Assembly (NCBI RefSeq): GCF_026151205.1
Contig: NC_087072.1
Coordinates: 10,206,169-10,270,168 of the forward strand
Direction of reading: 5' to 3'
DNA length: 64,000 nt
Origin: Bolinopsis microptera
Taxonomy: Eukaryota; Ctenophora; Tentaculata; Lobata; Bolinopsidae
Shown here: piece after piece, positions 25,160-38,200 of the stretch
Numbering within the stretch: position 1 is the first letter of the stretch
Layout of the letters: each line of letters opens with the position of its first letter
The notes under the pieces: generated by a model
Database searches by the model: none
Seen by the model: the letters and a program-made list of their open reading frames with translations, nothing else
Told to the model about the DNA's origin: nothing
Position numbers and translations under genes: made by a program

Positions 25160-25393
25160 CTAAACAAGATCTATAGTGAGTGTGAGAAAGAAAAGAAAGA
25201 TTTGTGTGAAGAGAGAGTACTTCTGTCAGAGAAAAGATCCTTTGTCCCTCTAGTCTTCACAACTTCTGGAGGTATGGGACCACTCTGCATTGTGTTTGCA
25301 GTTCATGTCTCCGAGATGATAGCTGACCACAAAAAGAAGCCAAGAGACAGGTCAAAAATCATATCAGAACATGATTCAGATTTGATCTGTTAA
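25160..25393 (+). mobile_element. Retroelement-associated ORF, third copy (fragment)
   Basis: Only the central part remains: an ECEKEKKDLCEERVLLSEKR stretch in place of EKKRAYNARVLEVE, then SFVPLVFTTSGGMG. The flanking blocks have diverged or are gone. Confidence 0.5.
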
Positions 25394-26224
25394 GAAGTAC
25401 ACTCATTGCACTGAGGGGAATCAGAGGAAGATCAACATCTTGAACTGCAAGACGTATCCTTCAACCTTGTCCCTCAGAAGACAAGCTTTGAGGTCTCCTA
25501 GATTTGTTTATGTAAATTTTGTAGATTTTTTACTGTAGTTTTTATATTGCATACAATTTTATGGACGAAATGATTCCAGGGGGGACTCCCAACCCACCAC
25601 TTTTGCGGGTAGTTGATGCACCGTTCACAAGCAAGAGCCACTTTGGTCTTCTTGCTGTGAGGTGTCTCAGCTACATGGGTTGGGGGTCCCTCCCCTTTTT
25701 TTTCTTTAAACAAATTTTTGTTGAGTTATAGTCTCGTGACATCGCCAATCAGTGGTTATGGTTGGCAAGCATTCACTTAAAGGCCGATTGGGAATTACTA
25801 ACTAATAAACTTGCTTGACATCAGGGTCTCGTTTTTTAGTTGTTTTGTAAAGGATTATATTATAGCACTACGAGTGTAGATCTTATGAAACATTTTTGGG
25901 GAATGGGAGGTACATTAAATCAGGTTTTTACAGTAAATATTGACAAGGTAAATCGGGGTTTTACTGTATTCAGTTGAAACTAGTAGTATCGATCAAAATT
26001 TTACCATCATGGATAATCTTAACTACTTGAATGTTTGTTACCATTCCAGTCATCATATTAGTCAAGCTTCCAGTAAACCAGATCTTAGGTCAATATATTT
26101 ACTTTATATAATGCATTATTTTCTTAATGTCCAGCTGACTTGATTTGATAAAATGTATCTTCATCAACCGTGTGTTTCAGAAGGAATGAGAACTATATGA
26201 ACAGATAGAACCACTTCAATAAAC
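25394..26224. other. Intergenic repeat-derived sequence, possible annexin 5' UTR at the end
   Basis: No open frame that I can assign. Sequence from about 26180 may be the annexin leader: it follows a CAG acceptor-like site (GTGTTTCAG, ending at 26180) and ends in ATG with an immediate GTGAGT donor. Confidence 0.35.
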
Positions 26225-29200
26225 ATGGTGAGTGAAATTCAAAGTTTCTTAATGCTTGTCCACTGTCTAGCCATTTGACTGACGGCTGAAGATATACTGA
26301 TAATGAGCTTCCTTGAATTGCTTTGTATCTTATTGATTTGTAAATTCCTTGTAAACTGTGAGGATTCATTTTTACTTCAAGCATTGACCATCGCTCTTCA
26401 TCTAAATCTGCATAGCTTCATCCCTTCCCCCCGAAAAAAAGGTTGACGATTTTGGGCCCATAATAGGTAGGGTTCCCACAAAATTGCAAACTCAGGAGGG
26501 ACTTGGCCTCGTCCGGCCACCAAAAGGTTTTAGTGGGGTGTGTGGCTTTAACCTGAAGTTCTTAATCAGAGTGTTAGGTGTCATGGAATATTTTTGACTT
26601 CATAACAGTGCGGAATTTTTACTTACTTCATTTTTACTGACTTCAATTGTCGTTGTCAGTTTTTATGGTAATCTTCTAAACTCATTCAGTTTGTGAATAT
26701 GGATTTAACGATAATGATAGTTTATAACATGCTTGTGTATATATCTATCGGCCAGGTAGCGCAGTTGGTTAATCATCGGCTTTGTAATCGTGAGGTTGCG
26801 AGTTCGAATCCCACTGCCTGCCTAGTCGTGGGGTGAGCGTCGTTGACGCTCTGCTAAGGATCCCGAGTGGTCTATGTAGCCCCACGGTTCACTCAGCCGA
26901 ATGCTCGAGAAATCGGGTGTGAGGGTTAAATGAGGAGCTGTGCTTGATCAACACAGCGAAGCCTCGGGCGAAGAAAGTGTGGCATAGTGCCTTAACCGTC
27001 GCTGGCCTTAGGAACGGTCCTTCGGCTTCTTGTAAAGCTCTTCCTTGAAAGTGCTGGTTTACATTGTAATGCAGGTAATGCCGAAGTAAAATAACAAAGG
27101 TGGTCGACTCATTCGATGGCCTTGTTGCGTCGCAACGAATCCTCATAAGATAAGATAAGATGAGATCTTCATTAAACAATTAAAGGTTTATACCCCAGAT
27201 TAAGCTATCATGTAAATTATACCCTCAAAAGTATTGAGAATTACTATTTTAAATCACTGGTTTTACATCATTAGTCCCGGACAGCTCTAAATTTCGGATA
27301 GGTTGGTTCCACAAAAGGTGTTTATTTTCGGGATGAATGTATCTGGAGAATTAAAAAGTGACTGAAGTGTTGATTGTACTCCTTACAGCAATCTAGAGAC
27401 AATCTACACAAACATTCGAGTATATTTCACCTAAATTCAGTGATGCATATTCTTGGTTTCCAAACCTACAATCCTTATAACATAATGCCAGGAGGTTTGC
27501 TAGTTAAAACATATAATATAACCACACAGCTACTCCCCCTCGGTCCTCCCTCTTACTTGTAAACTACACATGAAGAGAATTACACGCAGCACAGAACCGG
27601 GCTCACTAGTCTTTCACATTTTTCAGATTCTCGTGATGTTATGCTAACGTTTCGTTGTCAGGTCACGAGCGGAACAATCGAGGGAGATAGTAACTTTGAT
27701 GCTGAAACTGATGCGAACAAGCTCCGGCAGATCCTCAAGGAAAGTCTCGGTATGTCCTAACATTTCTTGGTGTCTCACATACGGGAATATGAGATGTGCT
27801 TTGTTCACTATGGCATGCGTTAGATTCCCTTCTAAATGCCGTGTTAAGATGGTGATAGTATGTGACGTCTGGCATTCCAAATTATAGTATGCATTAGATT
27901 CCTGTTGTAAACGAGGTATTATACTATAGGTGATCTACGTGGCGAGTGGGCGTTCCTAACTTATGTCAATCTACACTCACTAGTATCAAACGATCGGGAA
28001 GTATGTCCCAATATCAATAACAGAAAAGGAGAGAAGTGTGTCTCAACAATTTAGTTGTATCAGAAGTGTGTCCGATACAACAGTAAGGAGTGTGCCTTAC
28101 TAAACTTCAACAATAAATACGTAACAGTAAAGGAGAGAAGTGTGTCTCTACAATTTGGTTGTATCAGAAGCGTGTCTGATACAACAGTAAGGAGTGGGCC
28201 TTACTAAACTTCAACAACAAATACGTAACAGTAAAGGAGAGAAGTGTGTCTCTACAATTTGGTTGTATCAGAAGCGTGTCTGATACAACAGTAAGGAGTG
28301 GGCCTTACTAAACTTCAACAACAAATACGTAACAATAAAGGAGAGAAGTGTGTCTCTACAATTTGGTTGTATCAGAAGTGTGTCCGATACAACAGTAAGG
28401 AGTGTGCCTTACTAAACTTCAACAGTAAACTTATAAAGGTGAGAAGTGTGTCTCACTAAAAATGTCTAAATAGAATAGAAAAAAGTCTTTGGAAAATTCG
28501 GTAAATAAACGTATTGTACTTAGTAATAATCTTAAAAACTCTCCAAAAGGGGGACGTGACACAGACTAGACGCCCGCACTCAACAAGTGGGCCCTTAAAA
28601 AGGCTGTACTCACGCGTGAATATAAGTCACGCATGAGTGCAACTTCCGCGTGCTCGTACTTACACGTAAAACTAAAATGTAAAGATAAGAAATGTAAATG
28701 AATGTAACCTAGCACTAAAAGGATTCTAAAAGATGCTGCAATATAAAACCTACGAAATTACTTTACCCTAGTGGACTATATGAACTAACTATTGAACTAT
28801 AATATAAACTGTACTAAAAACTTAACTTAACCCTTGACCCTAATAAATTGACCCTATATATATATACAGGTAGTATATCTAAATGTGTGTAGTAATCATG
28901 AACTACATTACTGCATACAATAGGGCATCTTCATCGCGATCCGTTCAATTCCCTGCAGGCTATTAGTTGAGTAAAAAGTATTCAACAATAGGACGCTCGA
29001 CTTAAATAAAAAATCGATTAAATATTATATTATTATACACTGTATTATATCATTTTATATTATATTATATTATATTATATCGTATTATATTATATTACAT
29101 TGTATATCATGTCAAGTGTGGTTGCTAATATGCCCACGTTATATTGTACAGATAGTGTTACTCCAGTGCAGACAGCAGCACTGGCAGGTTCCTTCAAGGA

Positions 29201-32200
29201 CACACCCTCTTCTAGCACAGCTTAAATCATCAACATTATTATGTCTGTTATGATTCATGTCTGTTGCAAGATTGTAATATATCCTTCATTCATTCAGCTA
29301 CATCATTAAACTAACGATGATAGATCATAATGTCATTCGGCGAAATCGCAAAAAAATGACCCTACCATACTGTGGAAATAAAAGAAAAAAAGAGCCTGTG
29401 ATGAAATTTTGTACTAGAGCCAGGGTTATAATTTAACTTGTAGGTGCAGGGCACCCAACCCCGTACTGTACTGAACAACAAACTGTTTAATAGTCCCTGC
29501 AACAGTCAACAGTTGTTGCTTACCTTATGACGCACTGAGAATGTTCCGTAAACAAGTGACAAATGTGTTATACAAAGTTTATAACAATTATCTGACAGTT
29601 AAACTTATGTACTGGAGAACTTTAGTGCAAGGGAAGACTAAAGAGAGTTGGCTACAAAGTTTGTAAATATTTATTAAACATGGTGAAATTGCTAGGATAG
29701 CAGTCGACGGTGACCAGTACCAGCTCCCTTTAAACAGTATACCTCACGTCCGTCACTACAATTTTTGCGCTTGGCTGCCTCGAAAGTTCACACACATCCA
29801 TACTTTATACGCATCCTACATGCAGATCAGCTGATGAGATTAAATCTGACGGATGTAGAATATCTGGTCGCATACGTATAAACTTACACGTGTCACGTGT
29901 GCAAGATCGCTCGTTCTGATTGGTCGACTGAAAGCAGTTCACTCAAACTGCGCAGAAAGTTATTACTATTCTGTTTGCCAGAGACCTTCTAAGTAATCAA
30001 TTTAGCCGTGTTATTATATCAACCATAAGTAAATCCTCGTAGAGAGATGCGATGAGTTGCTAGATGTTATGTTGGTAAGCTTATTTAATATTAATGACAT
30101 GCGGTGTAAATGATAAATTAAGTTATTAGAAGGTTATGCAAGTATATATTTACATTGACAAATACAGTAAATGTGGCCGTATTTGTGATAATTAGTTTGA
30201 GACTACTCCTCCTCGTACACATTATAATGACAATATACCTAACCATATCTCACTAACACATCTCCCCACAGAGTTAACAATATCACTAACAATATACCTA
30301 ACCATATCTCACTAACACATCTCCCCACAGAGTTAACAATATCACTAACAATGTACCTAACCATATCTCACTAACACATCTCCCCACAGAGTTAACAATA
30401 TCACTAACAATGTACCTAACCATATCTCACTAACACATCTCCCCACAGAGTTAACAATATCACTAACAATGTACCTAACCATATCTCACTAACACATCTC
30501 CCCACAGAGTTAACAATATCACTAACAATATACCTAACCATATCTCACTAACACATCTCCCCACAGAGTTAACAATATCACTAACAATGTACCCAACCAT
30601 ATCTCACTAACACATCTCCCCACAGAGTTAACAATATCACTAACAATGTACCTAACCATATCTCACTAACACATGTCCCCACAGAGTTAACAATATCACT
30701 AACAATGTACCTAACCATATCTCACTAACACATCTCCCCACAGAGTTAACAATATCACTAACAATGTACCTAACCATATCTCACTAACACATCTCCCCAC
30801 AGAGTTAACAATATCACTAACAATATACCTAACCATATCTCACTAACACATCTCCCCACAGAGTTAACAATATCACTAACAATGTACCCAACCATATCTC
30901 ACTAACACATCTCCCCACAGAGTTAACAATATCACTAACAATATGACTGACAATGTGACTGAGAAGATGTGACGGAGGAGATGTGACTAACAATATATTA
31001 TATAATTGTCCTACAATTATATCACATGTAATACGTATTGTCATGTGTAATGTGTATGCGTCTCACTGAGAAGACAATAAGTCAATATCTGTGGGTGTAA
31101 TGACGTCACACCGTGGCACTACTATATATTCAATGGCATCTACCCTCATTACATAGGTGTATTGTGCAACACAGTTCATTGTATTACTACTGCCTTGCTT
31201 CTAGTGAATTCTATGTAAAATGTCATGTGTCCAATGTCGAGCCTTCCTCGGACGGCGTCTCTCTCTGTTCAACAAGAGGAATGTTCTGGAGTGTTTTATT
31301 TTTTCAAGTAAAACTGGAAAATGGGGGAATTGTTGAACACTCGTTCTTCCTTTCAGAGAAAGATATATCAGCAGAGAACAACATAGCCCAGATATTAGTT
31401 CAGAGATCAAACTTACAACGGCAGCAAATAGATGAAAGTTTCAGATCACTCTTTGACGTGGTATGAATAGCACAATTACCTTAGATTATCTAATTATTAA
31501 ACTTTAATCTCTTCAATAATATTGAAAACTGCGTCTGTTCCTTCGTCCGTTTGTTATTTCCAAACCACTTAATCAAGAAAACGGTAAGATTTATGGGATT
31601 GGATTTTTTTGGTATAGTGCCGACAAAACGCTGACGAAGCAAACAAACCAAAGTTTTAAAAAATCAGTCTACGGTAAGTGGATCGATTGGTGGTTTAATT
31701 GATGGCCTGCTGCTTTTTATTATAGCAGCAGTTCGATCTGAAATATAGATGAGGACTATTTCTATCAAGAAACTCAGCTCCTCGGTCTGAGTGGTGGAGC
31801 GGATTTGCTTTCACGCTAAATACTTACCGGCCGTTTTGAATGGTGCTTTATAAGAAGTTGGAGGCCGGTTTTTCACTCGTACGATTCACGATCGTTATTA
31901 CGGAAAAGATGTTCTGTGATACTGGGAGAGAACTTACACTTACAGTATCAGACTCTTTCTTGTTATCTTATTGTTCGCTTAGTTCAAGGATAATATTTCT
32001 CCCAAATTTTATGCTTGAAGCCGTACTGAAATTACTGCATGGTATTCAATTCGAATAATATTTTAAACATTCCTATTTGCAGGGGTTATGTGACGATATG
32101 ATGATTGTAGTGAATAAAGGAAACTACTTCGAGACCGTCAAGGCCTTATTATTAAAACCGATCGACTATGATGTCGAGTGTCTTCGTGAAGCCATAATGG

Positions 32201-35200
32201 TATGCTCTTTCTTTCTCTCATAGTTACGTTGGTATGTTACGTGCTTTTAGATGGTATTGTACGTGCTTTTACTGTAAATCAGATTTACCGCTCATAAGAT
32301 CGTTGAATGCTGTATATTTGAAGGAAGCAAACGAGAGCGTGATATGCGAAATGTTGTGCACGAGAACTCACAGTGAATTAACAGATATACTGACCACATA
32401 CGAATCAGGTAATTTCAATTATCTATCTTAGATAGTATCTAGATAGTATCTAACAGTCTAGTTACTTAGGCAATAGGCTGGTGGGGATGTAATCAAAAAT
32501 TAGATTCATGTTCAAAAGTCCGAATAGTGGTTGGTATCATCGAGAAATATGTATTTCAGTTCATGAATCGGCTGTGAAGGAAGATTTAGAAAACTTTATC
32601 GGCGAACACACACATCTTTATTTATCTATATTAGAGGTAATTTTTAATGATAAATATAAAATTATTTTATCCAGCTGAAATTGGTTCTCCTACCTAATTT
32701 GATTTAAGTTTTACACTTTTTTCTCATTCTCTTATTTCATTCAATAATTTAACAGTTTTAAAGCAAACTCTATCCTATCATTGTACACTGTACAGTTTAT
32801 GGAGAATAAATCCACCGGGTCACTTGACCAGATCTAACTAAAATCAAACATTTCAGTCTCCCCGTGACCGTGATAATACAGTAGACGATAATTTAGTTAC
32901 AGAACACCTTAATAAACTCATTTCTGTGAGTTTCACCATTATTTAATGAATAAATTTCACTTTAAGCTACATTTTTTTTACTAATATAACCGTTTAGTGT
33001 AATCAACATTATTTGATATGGTATATCTCCAATTCAATAAATAAAACTGATTTTCGATCCATCTTTACCCTGCTCCATTAAGTACGATTTGTGAGATCTT
33101 TTTAATCTGGGCATTTCGGTAAACTTCTCGAGAATAAAATGATAATCCTAATTTTGGTAGATAATGGACAAAGAATGTGATCAAGACGCTCAGTCAGTAA
33201 TTAACATTACACCACAGGCAGAAAGGTCAAGATGGGATCTCGTCTCCAATCCGGACGTAATTCCAATTTTAACAACCAACAACTTTGCACATCTACGAGC
33301 AGTTTTCAAAGAGTTTCAAAAGGTCAGTTCTGACTTATCATTTTACCCGGTTCGCTATTACGGCGCAATATTATCACTGAATCAGTCCTGCGTTCTCTTC
33401 AGAATTTGTTAAAAGTAGTCGGGTACTACGTACATGCTGGCACATAGTTACCGAACCCACTGTTGCCTAATCCCGTCACACCTGTATCTTTTAACACATG
33501 TTATATTACTACTTCTAGAAAATGTGTTATATATTTCTCAAGTTTTCAATGAAAAACAACTCGCTGAAGAGTTGAACTGTATCAAAGATCCATGCTACAG
33601 AAATATGTTAACTTGATTGAGTGTATATCTCATTAGCATGCAGACCAACTTGAAGAAGATATGAATTGGAAATTTGTTTGTCCAGCTACGTCGATATGAT
33701 AAATTCGTTGAAGCGAGCACATAGCTTTCATTGTCGGTACATACGTCATACATACTTCAAACTTTAGCTCTGACACACATTATATATACAAAAAAAATAC
33801 ACCACTTTTGACATAAAACCGGAATCACTTTGTGGGAATAACGCTAAAACTTTGAATGATAATTATAATTGAATCACCTTATACTTTACTACTTTACATT
33901 CTCCCTATTATATGGCTGCACATATTCATTCAGATTGTTTTGTCAGTAATTTTACATCCATTTAACATGACCATTATTTTAACTTGCAGGTTTATTTTTA
34001 AAAGTGTCATATTCGTAAGGTACAGCATGTTTCTTAACTTAAATTTTCGTTACTCCTATAAATAACTTTATTTATAGTTGGAAGTACACAGCCTAATTCT
34101 GTTTACTACTGCTACATGAAAACACTCCTACTAAACCAACTAAACAGTGATTCTCATCCGTATATAATATATACATAACTACTCAAAGTTTTATTTCATC
34201 CGTTTGATTGCCATTCTTGTTTTAGCGTGACAAGGGTAACATGGAGATGATAGAAAGTTCGATAAGGAAATGCTTACACGACGAGTTTCTAAGCATGTGT
34301 CTGGTCATGTGGGGTAAGTTAACTGCAGTAACTATTAGAAACTATTAGTAACTATTAGAAACTATTAGAAACTATTAGTAACTATTAGAAACTATTAGTA
34401 ACTATTAGTAACTATTAGAAACTATTAGTAACTATTAGAAACTATTAGTAACTATTAGTAACTATTAGTATATTAGAAACTATTAGTAACTATTAGAAAC
34501 TATTAGTAACTATTAGTAACTATTAGCAACTATTAGTAACTATTAGTAACTATAAATATTTTTTGGTTACTGTAGTAACTATGTGGTTAAGAAAACTTTT
34601 TATTTCAAAATTAAAAATTGTATTTTACATTTCCACAAAACCAAAATATAATTTACTGTGGTAAGTATCAGTAATTTTTAGTAACTTCTAGTAACTACCA
34701 GTCCCTATTGTTAACTTCTAGTAACTTTTAGTAACTATTAGCAACTTTTAGTAACTTTTAGCAACTTTTAGTAACGTTTAGTAACTTTTAGTAACTTCTA
34801 GTAACTACCAGTCCCTTTTGTTAACTTCTAGTAACTTTTAGTAACTATTAGCAACTTTTAGTAACTTTTAGCAACTTTTAGTAACGTTTAGTAACTTTTA
34901 GTAACTTTTAGTAACTTTTAAGGGGCAAAGCTCGCTGGACATCCAGACTTTTTAGTTACGTGGCTGAACAACCAACGAGTGTTTTCTTTCCAATATATCC
35001 ACATAATTGTAATCACAATTATACCTTATTATCATCCTCAGTACTGACGTTGTGATAAATTTCAGTGAAAAGTATAAAGAATGTGACGCGGCTATTCAGC
35101 GAGTTGCTCTATCAGTCTGTGACGTCGCTAACTGCTGACAGCGCCAGGGTCATCCGCATTGTTGTTGGACGATCAGAGGTTAGTGACTATGAGTATGACT

Positions 35201-38200
35201 AATTGGACTCGAAATTAAATAGGCGTATCATAAATTATCGTTTATGTAAGGCGCGGGGATACTTTAGTTACTAAAGTTTTTCGGGCTAACAGAGACCACG
35301 TGAGTTTATTTAATTGCATGGAGCGCGCGCGTCCTTGGCCATTTCTTAATTTGATATGATCGGTAATACTGTTACTCCAGTAGCAGGGAGGGGTTGAGTG
35401 TGCACTTCGATGTATAGAGTTTTTTGCTACTGAATCGGGTTAAATAGGTCATTGGTAGCTCAAATCACCGAGGGGCGCATTTTGTATCGCTAGTCCCAGT
35501 CCTACAGGGCGAAATTTCTAAATTGCCCTCAGGCGAAAATTTGGGATTTTTGTATCTCGGCTTCTAAAAGACTTAGAGATTTGAATATTGGCTTAAAATA
35601 ACCGCAATAGCCTTATTTATATACAAGTTATGAAGCAATCTAAGGTCTCAAGTGCCTAGTTTTAAAGATATTCACGAAAAACCGTTTTTTGGCTCATCGC
35701 AGCCTGAAATACCGGATTATTTTTATCTCGAGCTAGAAAGGTCGTAGAAACTTCTCCTATATTGAAAAATATGCGCAATGAGCACATTTATATAAGACTT
35801 ATGAATCATTATATGCTCTAAAATGCTTATTTGTAGAGATATTAGCAAAAATCGGTCATTTTGGTTACACCAATACAAATTTGGTAATTCATTTTGTCTT
35901 TTTGTTGCAAATATTCACGTTGCAATTTTCAAGATGCAGTTTGTTGCTATCGATAGGACTTTATATGCTATTGCATGGTTTTGATACAATCCTTCAGCAC
36001 CTGACATAGGCAATAGGGGTCACAAACCCTGAAATGTCAGGAACTGGGCAGTGGCCGAGATAAATATTTGATAATTACTTGGACTCTTGACTCACATACA
36101 TCTTTTCAACGGTTAGTTAGACATCTTAAACCAGTATTGAACGTTGAGTAAAACTTCTGATCCATTTGTAGCTCAGGTGATGTGCCCCAAAACCTCACGC
36201 CTGAGTGACAGTGGGCCTTATCGATCATGAGCAGCAAATCACAATGACTTTGGGCCTCAGAGACAAGGGCATTCGTACTCTTGGCTTAAATTGGCTCTTC
36301 GTTAGTATCATCGATCAGGTTTCTAACTTCTATAATATCATCTGCCTGTCCAGTGTCCATCCGTCTCTTTGAGATTCATTATTACTTCAAGTTCAGCCAT
36401 TTCGCTTCTGTTCAACTGTAGGCGTAATGAGGGACTTCAGTCCAGCAATAAAGTCAATATCTCTAGATTTAGCAATATCTGGTTTCGCTACTTTTAAGGT
36501 AATTGTGTTCAGTAAGCAAGTTTGTAAGTTTTCAGTCGTACTGCCCCAAAGTATTGGCCCCCAGAGCACCAGTAATGCTGGAGCACTGGTTAATGCACAT
36601 GGTAATTATGCTGATTTTTTGCTTAACATAGCTCATTTTTAAGTTCCTTTTTCAGCAGTCTTCCCTATCATACTGGCAATAAAAACAGATTCACCTCCTT
36701 TATCTCTAAATATAATCTTGAACCTGAGCTCTACAGGTTATCGAATGTCCATCTTAGCATTTACAATTTACATTGAGTCATAAATTAGAATTATGTGGGG
36801 CACAGAGTCACTGAAGGACAGGTATCGTTGGGCCCGAAGTTCTTCAAGTTTTGGGACCCAAAGTTGCAGGTGCGAAAGGTCCTGGGGCTGACAATAATTG
36901 GGGCACGAGGTTGGTGGACATTCGATAACCTGTATAGCCCAGGTTCAAAATTATATTTAGAGATAAAGGAGGTGAATCTGTTTTTTGCCAGTATGATAGG
37001 GAAGACTGCTGAAAAAGGAACTTAAAAATGAGCAATGATAAGCAAAAAATCAGTATAATTACCATGTGCATTAACCAGTGCTCCAGCATTACTGGTGCCC
37101 TGGGGGCCAATACTTTGGGGCAGTTCGACTGAAAACTTATAAACTTGCTTGCTGAACACAATTACCTTAAAAGTAGCAAAACCAGATATTGCTAAATCTA
37201 GAGATATTGACTTTATTGCTGGACTGAAGTCCCTCATTACGCCTACAGTTGAACAGAAGCGAAATGGCTGAACTTGAAGTAATAATGAATCCCAAAGAGA
37301 CGGATGGACACTGGACAGGCAGATGATATTATAGAAGTTAGAAACCTGATCGATGATACTAACGAAGAGCCAATTTAAGCCAAGAGTACGAATGCCCTTG
37401 TCTCTGAGGCCCAAAGTCATTGTGATTTGCTGCTCATGATCGATAAGGCCCACTGTCACTCAGGCGTGAGGTTTTGGGGCACATCACCTGAGCTACAAAT
37501 GGATCAGAAGTTTTACTCAACGTTCAATACTGGTTTAAGATGTCTAACTAACCGTTGAAAAGATGTATGTGAGTCAAGAGTCCAAGTAATTATCAAATAT
37601 TTATCTCGGCCACTGCCCAGTTCCTGACATTTCAGGGTTTGTGACCCCTATTGCCTATGTCAGGTGCTGAAGGATTGTATCAAAACCATGCAATAGCATA
37701 TAAAGTCCTATCGATAGCAACAAACTGCATCTTGAAAATTGCAACGTGAATATTTGCAACAAAAAGACAAAATGAATTACCAAATTTGTATTGGTGTAAC
37801 CAAAATGACCGATTTTTGCTAATATCTCTACAAATAAGCATTTTAGAGCATATAATGATTCATAAGTCTTATATAAATGTGCTCATTGCGCATATTTTTC
37901 AATATAGGAGAAGTTTCTACGACCTTTCTAGCTCGAGATAAAAATAATCCGGTATTTCAGGCTGCGATGAGCCAAAAAACGGTTTTTCGTGAATATCTTT
38001 AAAACTAGGCACTTGAGACCTTAGATTGCTTCATAACTTGTATATAAATAAGGCTATTGCGGTTATTTTAAGCCAATATTCAAATCTCTAAGTCTTTTAG
38101 AAGCCGAGATACAAAAATCCCAAATTTTCGCCTGAGGGCAATTTAGAAATTTCGCCCTGTAGGACTGGGACTAGCGATACAAAATGCGCCCCTCGGTGAT

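Noticed and set aside
26750-26822. tRNA-Thr (TGT) gene
   Set aside because: A and B boxes are present, but anticodon and acceptor stems do not pair and the sequence continues into a SINE body.
26889-27179. 96-residue minus strand ORF
   Set aside because: It lies wholly within the SINE body and tail.
28024-28440. Resemblance to a CRISPR array
   Set aside because: The period is 103 bp with no unique spacers, no cas genes, and the setting is an animal intron.
33541-33616. Extra annexin-like exon (VFNEKQLAEELN)
   Set aside because: The segment looks vaguely helical, but the exons on either side join in phase without it and it ends in a stop.
36427-37459. Paired ORFs of 71 and 145 residues
   Set aside because: They are the same sequence read from the two arms of the inverted repeat, with no domain and only partial overlap of the open parts.
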